From DAOTTX01 sp034437515 (GTDB lineage Bacteria > Chloroflexota > Anaerolineae > Aggregatilineales > Phototrophicaceae), in NCBI GenBank assembly GCA_034437515.1, contig DAOTTX010000095.1:1-24165 (forward strand): a stretch of DNA of 24,165 nucleotides, given 5' to 3'. Below the pieces are notes generated by a model. That model worked only from the letters and a program-made list of their open reading frames with translations. It did not search any database and had not been told where the DNA came from. Below, one piece after another: positions 8,803 through 18,700 of the stretch (positions are counted from its first letter, which is position 1; each line of letters begins with the position of its first letter). A program made the translations under genes and the position numbers.

Positions 8803-10425
8803 ATGAACAACACCACACAAACAGCAGACACGATCCGCTTTAGCGGCGCATCAATTGGCGGCACATGGCAGGGTGACGATGTCATCTTCGACGCAGCCGG
8901 AATGCGTGCCGTCCTCAACACACTTGACCAGCCGGTCTACGTCGTGCGGTCGGGGGATCGCATCGGCCTTGCCGCCGGGAAAAGTCGCGGCGGCGGCAGC
9001 AACAACGAGATTCTAGCGACCGTCCCCGCGTTACCCCCTGACCAACTCGGTGATTCGTCCTTCCGGCAAGCACACGGCGTCCGTTATAGCTACGCCAGCG
9101 GCGCGATGGCGAACGCTATCGCCTCAACCGATCTGGTCATTGCGATGGGCAAGGCCGGTCTGCTGGCCTCGTTCGGTGCGGCGGGCGTGGTGCGCCCTCG
9201 CCTGGAAGAAGCCATCAAGAGCATTCAGGATGCGCTGCCCAACGGCCCCTATGCCTTTAACTTGATCCATAGCCCTAGCGAAGAACGCATGGAACGTGAC
9301 GCGATTGAGCTATTTCTGCAATATGGCGTCACCACTGTCGAGGCGTCGGCCTTCCTCGACCTGACACCCTACGTGGTGTGGTATCGTGCGGCGGGTCTCA
9401 GCCAGAACGCCGACGGGAGCGTGAACATCGGCAACCGGATCATCGCTAAAGTAAGCCGGCGTGAGGTCGCCACGCTGTTTATGCAACCCGCACCGGAGCG
9501 CCTGCTCAAGCCTTTGGTCGAACAAGGGCGCATCACCGCACAGCAGGCCGAACTCGCCCGGCGCGTCCCCGTCGCCGATGACATCACTTGCGAAGCTGAC
9601 AGCGGCGGTCACACCGATAACCGTCCATTGGTGGCGCTGGTACCGTCGATTATCGCACTGCGTGACCAGATCCAAGCGGAGCATCACTACGCCACGCCGG
9701 TACGGGTCGGCGCGGCGGGAGGCATCGGCACGCCCTCGGCGGCGCTGGCGGCCTTCATGATGGGTGCGGCTTATATCGTCACCGGGTCGATTAACCAGGC
9801 TTGCGTAGAGGCGGGTGCTTCCACACACACCAAGAAACTGCTCGCTCAAGCGGATATGGCGGATGTGATGATGGCCCCGGCTGCGGATATGTTCGAGATG
9901 GGCGTGAAGGTGCAGTTGCTCAAGCGCGGCACCATGTTCCCGATGCGGGCGGAAAAGCTCTACGACTACTATGCCAACTATGACGGTATCGACGCCATCC
10001 CCACCGACGAACGGGCCAAGCTGGAAAAGCAGATTTTCAAGCGTCCGCTAGAGGACATCTGGGCAGATACGGTCGCCTACTTCGAGGAGCGCGACCCTGA
10101 CCAGATCGAACGGGCGCGGAACAACCCCAAGCGCAAGATGGCGCTGATCTTCCGCTGGTATCTTGGGTTATCGTCGCGCTGGTCAAACATCGGGGAAAAA
10201 GGCCGTGAGTTGGATTATCAGATCTGGTGTGGGCCGTCGATGGGCGCGTTCAACGCCTGGACGAGCGGCTCATACCTCGAAGCGCCGGAAAATCGCCTTG
10301 TCGCTGAGGTCGCCGAACACATCATGCGCGGGACGGCCTATCAATATCGCGTACAGATGCTCAACACTGCCGGGGTGAGCTTACCGTCCGCGCTGATGGC
10401 ATATACACCGAAACCACGGGCGTAG
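8803..10425 (+). CDS. pfaD: PfaD, trans-acting FMN enoyl reductase of the PUFA/secondary-lipid synthase
   Basis: A 540-residue protein, the normal length for PfaD. PfaD proteins are TIM-barrel flavin enzymes of the nitronate-monooxygenase-like superfamily that reduce the enoyl-ACP intermediate for the Pfa megasynthase. Diagnostic stretches are SYASGAMANAIASTDLVIAM (95-114), ITCEADSGGHTDNRPL (261-276, His270), the flavin-phosphate-binding GAAGGIGTP (303-311) and TGSINQA (327-333). The C-terminus with ARNNPKRKMALIFRWYLG is also typical of the family. GGGGAG (8787-8792), 10 nt before ATG, supports the start. It lies 288 bp downstream of pfaC on the same strand, consistent with the usual pfaA-C-D order, although the gap may carry its own promoter. 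The stop codon lies inside the left arm of a strong hairpin shared with the convergent lipoprotein gene. Confidence 0.95.
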   Translation: MNNTTQTADTIRFSGASIGGTWQGDDVIFDAAGMRAVLNTLDQPVYVVRSGDRIGLAAGKSRGGGSNNEILATVPALPPDQLGDSSFRQAHGVRYSYASGAMANAIASTDLVIAMGKAGLLASFGAAGVVRPRLEEAIKSIQDALPNGPYAFNLIHSPSEERMERDAIELFLQYGVTTVEASAFLDLTPYVVWYRAAGLSQNADGSVNIGNRIIAKVSRREVATLFMQPAPERLLKPLVEQGRITAQQAELARRVPVADDITCEADSGGHTDNRPLVALVPSIIALRDQIQAEHHYATPVRVGAAGGIGTPSAALAAFMMGAAYIVTGSINQACVEAGASTHTKKLLAQADMADVMMAPAADMFEMGVKVQLLKRGTMFPMRAEKLYDYYANYDGIDAIPTDERAKLEKQIFKRPLEDIWADTVAYFEERDPDQIERARNNPKRKMALIFRWYLGLSSRWSNIGEKGRELDYQIWCGPSMGAFNAWTSGSYLEAPENRLVAEVAEHIMRGTAYQYRVQMLNTAGVSLPSALMAYTPKPRA

Positions 10426-10459
10426 CCGGGGAAGATTAACGAGACGTCCCCGGCTACGC
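10420..10459. terminator. Shared hairpin between convergent pfaD and lipoprotein genes
   Basis: A 13-bp perfect inverted repeat (10420-10432 with 10447-10459) with a 14-nt loop spans the pfaD stop codon and ends seven bases before the stop of the convergent lipoprotein gene. Its position and strength suggest a bidirectional terminator. T-runs on both sides are poor, so efficiency is uncertain. Confidence 0.65.
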
Positions 10460-10465
10460 TACCGT

Positions 10466-11602
10466 TTACTGTTCGGTGGTCGCGTCGATGGTCTCGGCCT
10501 CGGCACCACCGATCACCCAGACGATGTTGCCTTCACCATCCGCCTGGAGCGTGACCGATCCCAGGTTCAGCGGGGCATCTTCCGACGCAGCGGGGAGCTG
10601 CGCCTCGGCAACGTCGCTGTCTACCGCAACCTGCTCACGGTCGATGGGGTTACCTGCAAAGCCGGGCACGTTGGGGCCAGCGATGGCTTCTGCGACGGAA
10701 ACGGCACCATCCGTTTGGACGAAGTAGGCGATTGTCTCTTGTTCGGCGCTCAAGAAGCGGAACGTCCAACCGAGGTCACCGGTGCCAGTCACGGAAAGCC
10801 ACGTGGCGTCCCCCAGTTGTTCGCCCAACTCGCTCGTGAGCGCGTCATACGCTTCCAGCGCGGTCAGGTCAGCGCCCAGGTTGATGTCGAGCGGTTCGCC
10901 CTGGATCGCAGCAAACGCGCCGGGTAAGCTGGCACCGGCATCGTCCCCATCACCCGTGCCTGGTGGGATGAACGCTGGTGCTTCGTCTGCACCTGTGGGG
11001 GCGGTCGCCACAGTCGCATTATAGACCACACGCCCGGTTTCCTCGGAAACTCCACCAACCGTGCCGTTCAACACCGCTTCGTCCCCGTCAAAGCTGGCGA
11101 TCATCGGGAAGAACAATCCTTCGATATCTAATTCGTTGCCCTGTTCATCGACGATGATAAAGAGCATGTCGGCGTTATCCGCTGAGTCATTTTCCAGTGA
11201 GCGCACGGTGCCGGTGACAGGGACTTCATCGCCTTCGCTCAGCGTACTGAAGTCCGCGACAGGGTCAACATCGCTGGGTGCGGGGTTAAACGGTGCACTC
11301 GGAATCTGGGTTTGCTCACCGTCCGGGCGGCTCGGTGCCTGCGCACCAGGGTCGAACGGTGGTAACCCGCCCGATCGCGCCTCAGCGGTCCCTTCCGCGT
11401 TTCTGACCCCAGGCGGGGCAGAAATCGGCGGGGTCGCTTCGATGGGCGGAGCGTCGTTGTTAAAATCCGGCGGTGTGCTTTCTGCCCCCCCGGCGATAGT
11501 GGGTAGTTCTTGCGGTTCTTCAGTATCGCCGTCGTCACCACCACAGGCAGTGAGCACACCGACCAGCATCACGATGAATAACAACATTGTGATTCGTTTC
11601 AT
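10466..11602 (-). CDS. Secreted lipoprotein of unknown function
   Basis: A 378-residue protein starting at the ATG at 11602, chosen because AAGAGG lies 7 nt upstream and a lipoprotein signal follows directly: Met-Lys-Arg, a hydrophobic core, and a lipobox LTAC with Cys20. A start 23 codons earlier would put a polar stretch before the signal. Residues 21-115 are acidic and rich in Pro, Ala and Gly, like a flexible tether. Residues about 117-200 (EGDEVPVTGTV ... VVYNATV) look like a small beta-barrel or OB-like domain. About 225-366 forms another alpha/beta region ending in GNIVWVIGG. I do not recognise the family. It would sit lipid-anchored on the outer face of the membrane. It is downstream of the large secreted protein on the same strand but has its own promoter-like sequence. 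Confidence 0.85.
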   Translation of the reverse strand: MKRITMLLFIVMLVGVLTACGGDDGDTEEPQELPTIAGGAESTPPDFNNDAPPIEATPPISAPPGVRNAEGTAEARSGGLPPFDPGAQAPSRPDGEQTQIPSAPFNPAPSDVDPVADFSTLSEGDEVPVTGTVRSLENDSADNADMLFIIVDEQGNELDIEGLFFPMIASFDGDEAVLNGTVGGVSEETGRVVYNATVATAPTGADEAPAFIPPGTGDGDDAGASLPGAFAAIQGEPLDINLGADLTALEAYDALTSELGEQLGDATWLSVTGTGDLGWTFRFLSAEQETIAYFVQTDGAVSVAEAIAGPNVPGFAGNPIDREQVAVDSDVAEAQLPAASEDAPLNLGSVTLQADGEGNIVWVIGGAEAETIDATTEQ

Positions 11603-11624
11603 GTTATATACCTCTTTGCTAGCG

Positions 11625-11654
11625 ATTTTATTAAGCGTTCCATATTGTAGACAA
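11625..11654 (-). promoter_or_regulatory. Probable promoter of the lipoprotein gene
   Basis: On the minus strand, TTGTCT (11649-11654) and TAAAAT (11625-11630) are separated by 18 bp, a reasonable sigma-70-type match (4/6 and 5/6). The -35 overlaps the U-tract of the upstream terminator. The start point would be near 11618, giving a very short leader before the AAGAGG ribosome binding site. Confidence 0.5.
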
Positions 11655-11687
11655 GAAACTGACCCGTACAAGGTCTGTACAGGTCAG
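11649..11687 (-). terminator. Intrinsic terminator of the giant secreted protein gene
   Basis: On the minus strand an 11-bp stem (11677-11687 with 11659-11669, one U-G pair, 7-nt loop) is followed at once by a T-rich tract (TTTCTTGTCT, 11649-11658). It lies about 30 bp after the stop codon. This is the best rho-independent terminator in the window, and it separates the large gene from the lipoprotein gene. Confidence 0.8.
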
Positions 11688-11716
11688 TGAAAAGCTGTTT
11701 AGGACGATGGTGCTAC

Positions 11717-14700
11717 TTACTCGACCTCAATCGCGTCGATGATAAAGTAGCGACTGCTATCACCATCACGGTTTTCAATGACGAGGTCGTTACGCCCCGC
11801 ACCGAAACCGAACAGGGTGATCGGCGTCAGTTGGTTGCTGAAGTTGACCGCGAAGTTGGCACACTGGTTGGCCTGGGTCGCGCCGCTATCGAGCAGACGG
11901 CAGAAGCGCACATCGCGGGAACCGCCGTTATACGAGTACGGATAGACCGTTACCTGCTCGCCATCGACCGCGAGTTGCAGCGGTGCGCCAGCGCGATTGG
12001 TGTAGGTCAACGTGCCCTCGTAGAAGCCAGGCGCACCGTTGAAGGTATCCCAGAAGCGTGGGCCGTATTGTAAGTCTTCATCGGTGTCATCGTAGAGCGT
12101 GATCGACGCATCAGGATCAGCCGTCAGGACGTTGTCAATGGTGCCGAGGACGGTCACACTATCCACCACGAGGACGCGCGTTTCCGGCCCTAACTTGGTG
12201 ACCGTGACCGTGTAGGTCTCATTGGCGCTTTCGTCTTCGGTCAGCGGTGGCAGGCCATAGAACGACAGGCCGTAGATCGGCTGTGTGAACGCCGCGTTCG
12301 ACGTAACAGCCTCACCACCCTGCGAACAGTAGGTAGTGCCGGTGCTCTCCCGTGTGTAACAGACATTGACATCCGCGCCGACCACATAGCGCAGCACGTA
12401 GACCACAAAGCCGGTCACCTGTTGGTCAGGGCTGGTGCCCCCACCGATGCGGAAGGTCATTTCTGCGTCAGTGGTGAGCGCGTACATGCCAGACCCACCA
12501 CTCACAACCGAAGGCGATGACGGGAAAGCGGGCCATTGTGCGGCGTCATAGATGAGTTGCGGATGGTCTTCTTCGTAGTAACCGGGGGTCAGCGGTTCCG
12601 GTGTGCCGTTGATGCGTACCGCCTCAAAACCGAGGAAGCCGCTGCTCACCCGCACACTGACCGGTTCCGCCGCGCCGCTGATGCCGAGGTCGGCAAAGCT
12701 GACCGTGCTGGCAGTATCGCCACCGGCACCTGTATTGAAGTTCTGGCAGTTGGTCGGTGTTTCCGTCCCCGCGCAGACCTCACCGGCGGCACCCCACGAC
12801 GCATGATAAACCGTCAGGCTGTCACTCGCCGTCGCATCGACCGTGAAGCCGACATAGTCGTTGGCGGTGCTGCTGTAGGTCACCGTACCGCCGACGAAGT
12901 AGTTGTTCACATCCATCACAGGCGGGGTATAGATGGCCCAGTTGCCTTCGTAGGTCAAACGCCCGTCGGTGTCCTGATACAAGCCGACACTCAGCGCCGC
13001 CGGGGATGCGCCGGTCAACTGCACACCCTCGAAGCCGAAGAAGCCGTTGACCACACGCAGCGTCACCCAGGCATCCGCGCCGGTCAAACCGAGTGCGCTG
13101 ACCTCAACGGTGGTGCTGCGGACGTTATCACTGGCGGTGATCGCCTGGCAACTCCCGTTCAGGTTGGCGCAGAGTTGCGCGTTACCGACCGCCCAATCCA
13201 TATGGAAGACGGTAATGGCGGTTGTTTGTGTGGCATCCACCGGGAAGGTGACGGCCTCACCCGCACCAAGGCTGTAGCGCACCTCGCTGTTGCGCAACAC
13301 GGAGTCGCTGTACTCGAACCACGGCCCGACATAACTGAGGGCGTCGTCGTCGTATTCGTAGGTGTCCGGTGTCAGCGCGGTGGTGTCGCCGATCAGGGTG
13401 ATGGCGTCCAGACCGACTGTACCACTGTTTACACGCAGCGTAACGCGCTCCACAGCCGTCGTCAGACCAAGTTGTTGCACCGTGACGATCTCGCCCCGGT
13501 CGGTGGTGTTGATGGTCACACAGTTTTCGTTGCTACCCTTGCAGATTTGCGCCACACCGCCGTAGTTGGCGTGGGCGATGCCGATGCGGTTCACCTGTGT
13601 GGCATCGACGGTGAAGGCGACGGTTGCGTTCGCCGCTTGCGAGTATGCGATGCTATCCCCGCTGAAGTTGCCGGGTTGGGCGAGCGACAGCCAGGCCCCG
13701 CTGTAGTCGAGTTCGGGGTTATCTTCCTCGTAGGTTCCCGGTGTCAAACCGGCAGCAAGGCCGAGCAGCTCCAGCCCTTCAAAGCCGACATACGCACCTC
13801 CGACTACACGGATAGAAATCGCCTCGTTCGTCCCGGTCAGGTTGAGTCCCGCGGAGAAGTAAGTCTGTGAACGGTCGTTGAGGGTGAACGTCTGACAATC
13901 GTTAGTCGCGTCCACACACAACTGCGCCTGCGCGAACGTACCACCGCCGAAGTTCCACGCGGTGTGGTAGACCTTGATGCGGCGTACCTGTGTAGCGTCG
14001 ATGTTAAAGGCGATACGGTTACCGGGGTCGATGCTGTAGTTTGCACCGGCATCACGATACAACGAAGGATTAGCCTCGTCCTCGAACCAACGTCCGACGA
14101 ACTGTAAGTCCTCGCTATTGTAGTCATAACTGCCGATCCCCAGGGTTTCAGCGTCGATCAACTCGATGCCTTCGATGGCGACGTAGTTGTTAGAGTTGGT
14201 GTTGTCCGCACGGATGGCGAGATTTACCACACCACCCGCCAGGCCGAGTGCCTGAGTGGTGAACATTGACGTGCGTGAGTTGGTCGTATCGAACGGTTGG
14301 CAGTTGCTGTAAACCGGCAACGTTGCTGAACCGATGTTCTGGCAGAGTTCGCCGGTGCCGGCCCAGTTGCTATGCAACACCGCGATGCGATCCACATCGG
14401 GGTTGTCGATGCTGAAAGTGATAAACCCTTCGGCACCAGGGACGACATAAGCGTTGGAACCTCCCAGGAGAGCGGCATCACTATAGGTTGCCCAGGCACC
14501 ATCCGGCCCATAGTTCAGGCTGGGGTGATATTCCTGGTATTCACCGGCGCTTAACGCGGTGGCAGAGTTCCATAGTTGGACTTGCCGCACACCGGCGTAA
14601 AGCTGCCCGGTACTGATGCTGATGGTCGCGTTGGCGTTGCCCAGGACGCTCAGGTCACTAAGACGCACGGTGGAAGCTAAAGGCCCATCCAGCGGGACAT

Positions 14701-15745
14701 CCTGGCAACTCGCGCCGCAGACGCGCAGCGTGCCGCCCCAGTTCGCGTCCGTATGATAGATCGTCAGACGATCTACCTGCGTGGCGTCCGTCGTCAGCAG
14801 GATGGTCGAGTCCTGTTGTAGCGAGTAGTACGTGGTGCCGGTCGGTGAGAAGGTATCAGCATAGCTGTCCCAGTCACCGACGAAGTCGATACGTGGGTCT
14901 TCCAGCGCGTAGACACCCTGCGTCAGCGCACGATCAGCACCGACCAGTTCAATCGCGTTGATCGCATCCCAGGTAGTGCCGTTATGCGTGATGGTCACCG
15001 TGATATTGCCCACACCGATGCCGCCGATGTGATAGGGCGTGTCCCAGTAGAACGGTGAATCGTTGGAGACAGTGGTCTGAATGCCGTTGATGTTGACCGT
15101 GAACGACCCCGCACCCGGGTAAGTCACGCGATGCAAGATCAATCCATCGACGCTGTTGCCATCGACGTCAAAGCTGATGCTATCGCCCTGCGACTGGCTG
15201 AAGACCACGCTGTTACCCGATGCCGGGTCAGCATAGACATCCCAACCACTGGTGTAGTTGAGGAAAAAATCATCTTCGTAGTAGTAGCCCGGCCCCAGCG
15301 CCTCGCCGCGGACTTCCATCGCGTCGATAGCGAAGAAAGCCGCCGATGTGCTGGTGATGCGAACTCTATAAACCGACTCACTGCCAATCGAATCCAGGCC
15401 GCGACAACCGTAAGTGAAGTTGCCAAACGTGCCACGATTCGCGGAAAGGGTGCCGGTCTGTGAGCAGGTCACCCCGGCGATGGTGTTGGGAGCTTGATAA
15501 CCGGTACCATCACCCAGGTCTAACTCAACGTTGTAGGTGCCAGCACCGGTATAACCAAAGATCTTGGCAGCGAAGGCATCCCCTACGAAGAAGAATTCCG
15601 TGCTTTGCCCGGCGGTCGTCGTGTAATGCCAGGTATTATTGATGGCCGGCGTGTAGTTGAGCGCGCCCCACCCGTTGACGCCGTTTTCCGTCAGGTTGCT
15701 GTAGACGAAGTCGATACTGGCGTCGTCGTGCAGGCCGACGGTGGC
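11717..15745 (-). repeat. Ten tandem divergent C-terminal modules of the giant secreted protein
   Basis: Modules of about 117-160 residues are joined by variants of LTPGTYEEDNP followed by LxYxGxW. Approximate boundaries on the + strand are 15745, 15265, 14893, 14520, 14110, 13712, 13340, 12965, 12552, 12072 and 11720. Shared features are VDATQVxRIxVYH followed by W or Y and Gly, then a Cys pair (for example LCVDATNDC, ICKGSNENC, LCANLNGSC), a hydroxyl-rich stretch, LGL, and a closing GFEGIxLxG. Nine of the ten have the Cys pair; the second lacks it. They resemble secreted beta-sandwich binding modules, but I do not recognise a named family. Confidence 0.8.
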
Positions 15746-18700
15746 GAGACGTTCCGTCACGATGATGCGCACCGTGCGTGCGTTGGTAGCGGTCTGTCCG
15801 TCGGTGTCGGTGACGTCGTACTCAAACTCGAAGCCGCCGAACTCACCCGGTTGCGGCGTGACGTTGAGCACACCGGTGGTTTCCGCTTCGACAAAGGCCG
15901 CCGCGATCTCCGTCGCGTCGAACAGATCTGAGTTGTGCCCGTCGCTATCCAACCCATCCGGGTTGATCTCAAACGCCGCGAACGTAAACGGATAGTCAAC
16001 GTCAGAAGGCGTGGCGGGGTTATCGTCCATATCCGGGTCGGAAAGGAAGAAACCGCCGTCAAAGCTGGCGAAAGGCCGCAAGTTCAGGTTGATCGGTGCG
16101 CCACCTTCGGTGAAGACAATCTGCTTCTCCGTCTGGACGGTCGGCGGGCCATCGTTGACCGGTGTCACCACGACCTCGAATGTGCCGGAGGCCGTGCCGG
16201 TTTCCAGCGTACCGGAGACGGTATAGTTCACCAGCAGAGAGACATCGGCCAGCCCGTCACTGTAGAAGTCTTTCGGTGGGCAGTAGGTAACGTTGAACGT
16301 CTGCTCGTTGAACAGAATCGGCTGACCACCACAGTCGTTGAACGGATCTGTATCGTAGAAAAGCGGTGTGGCAAAGTCGAAGTTATACGGACGATAACCG
16401 TTCTCGATCTGTGCTTCATCCAGCAGGTTGAAGATGACCGCCTCGGTGTCCTCGGTGATCGGGGTAAGCACCAGCGGGTCAATGCCGATGGAAACCGGAT
16501 CAGGGTTGTTCAGCTCGTAAGCGCCAATATCGACCACGCCTTCGGTGTCAACAATCGGCTCGGTGCGGTCGAGCACACGCGGAGTGCCGAACACATCGAA
16601 ATGTGATGGCGGGACGAATGTGTACGTGCCGATCACCACCTCAAGCTCGGTATTGCTGCCCGCATCCACCGCCGGAACGACGTAAGCCGGGTCGCTGGTG
16701 CCGGGAGAGAGTGCCGGTGGGCGCAGACGATAGTAGTTAGTCGGGTCAAAGCTGGCGAAGAACTGGTCACGCTCAAAGTTGGCGCGGACTTCCGCCGCGA
16801 GTCCGGGGTTATTCTGGCTTTCCAGCGCGGCCTGTGTGCCATCATTGGCGAACCATTGATCGGTAAAAACGTTGCTGTTGATCGCCGAATTGCCGGCTTC
16901 GATGCTGCTAGAACACTCGCCGCCCTGGACGCTGGGCGCGAACCAGTTATGCGATACCGGGGCAATACCGGTGCCGTCAATGGGGTTACAACCGATGTTG
17001 ATCTGATCCTGACCGACCGCAATGTCCTCGATAAGCGCCCCTTCAACCTGATTGTGATAGAACAGGTTGTTGTGGATCTCGAATTGGTGGTCGTTGACCT
17101 GGAGGAACAGGGTGTTCTCGTGCCCAAGAGTCAGGATGTTACCGGTAAAGCCACCTAGCTCATGCCCGGCGACGGTGTTGTTGACGAAGCGGAAGCGGTT
17201 GTTCTGATAAATCTGGACGATGGCACCATCGACATCATTATTTGCAAACAACGTGTTATAGATGATGGTTTCGTAGTCCAATTTGTCCGCTGGAACCGGT
17301 TCGCTTGGTTCGTTGACCGGGTCTTTCCACTGGTTAATGGTCACCAGCGCCTCGGATTGGTTGCGCTCGAAGCGGCTACTGTTGACCTCCACCGCGCTGC
17401 GCTCGATGCCGAGCACGGCTTCCTGCCAGGTGTTACTGTTGTCCGTCTCCATAACGTTGTCGTAGAAGTCAGCATCAACGATAACTGGCGTGACGCCACC
17501 ACTATCAGCGATTTCTAATGCAGATGTCTTGTAGCGCGAGATGGTAAAAATCGCGCCCTCATCGAAGCCGATCTCAAAGTTACGGAAGGTGCTACCCTCG
17601 ACACTGACATCATTACTGTCGCCGATTTGACCGGGTGCGTCGAAGTTTTCGAACGACGAGTTCAAGATGCTAACACCGGTCGTCGCTTGTGGTGTGCCGG
17701 TGCTGTTATAACCGACGTAGAAGGGGCGCACATCGGCGATGGTCAGTGAGGGGTCGCCGGTACCAGGGTTATTGCGGACCGCGTAGGCGTAAGCGGGTTC
17801 CGCACCGACGAACGTCAAGCCGTCGAGCGTCACGTTCGATAGCCCGCCGGTCGTGATCCCGTCAATCGCGCCGACGTAAACACCGGCGATGCCGAAGAAG
17901 GTATCGTTCACCCAGATGTAACTCGGCCGACGGTCGAAGCGATCTACCACGTCATAGGAAACGAGGCTGATGCCACTGTAGGGTATGGCGAACGATGAGA
18001 CGTATTCACCCGGCATCAACACGACCGTGTCAATAGCTTGCGCGTCGGCTTGCTTCAGCGCATAGGCCACGCTGTTATAGGGGTTGGCTGCGCTGCCGTC
18101 CGGCTCGGTTGCTGTGCCACCGACGGTGTATGGGATAGTCGCGGAGGTCACATAGATCGGGTCTATTGAACCGCTGGTGTCTTCGCTGGCGGCGGGCAGG
18201 GTCTGCTCGAAGCCCAGCACAAAATCCGGACTACCGAGTTGTGCTAACCCTGCGCCATAGACATTGTCATACCCATCTGGATCGTAGAAGCCAGTGTCGG
18301 AAAGGTCAATCGTGCGGGTTTGCAGGTAGGCACGCACCGCTTGCGGAATACCTGCCGGGTCAGCGGCGAGGCCGTTGGCGGTGTTGGGGTTGGCATACAT
18401 CAGCGCGATCATCCCGCCGATGTGCGCGGCTGAGGCCGATGTGCCGGTGTAGCCGACGCCACTCTCGCCACAGTTCGGGCTGGTCTGTGCCAATGAGGTG
18501 CTGACCTGCGAAGGCGCAACCAGACTCGGCTTGATGTTGGCGGTGTTGGGTTGCCCCGCCGGGCCGCGTGAACTGTTGCCAAGTATCTCGTAGCGGTTAG
18601 TCACACCGCCACCCTGCGGTGATTGGATTGCGCACACCGCACCGACTGAAATCACCCGATTCAGGTTGGCGATGGTGGTTACGGCGCTGCTTTCCAACAG

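Noticed and set aside
12536..13870. Long plus-strand ORF (444 codons) opposite the giant secreted protein gene
   Set aside because: It is antisense to the repeated modules, has a low-complexity composition rich in Arg, Val and His, and matches no family. It is a shadow of the strong codon bias in the minus-strand gene.
11717..15745. CRISPR array or DNA-level tandem repeat in the module region
   Set aside because: The periodicity is at protein level (about 370-480 nt) with strong sequence divergence; there are no short identical repeats with spacers.
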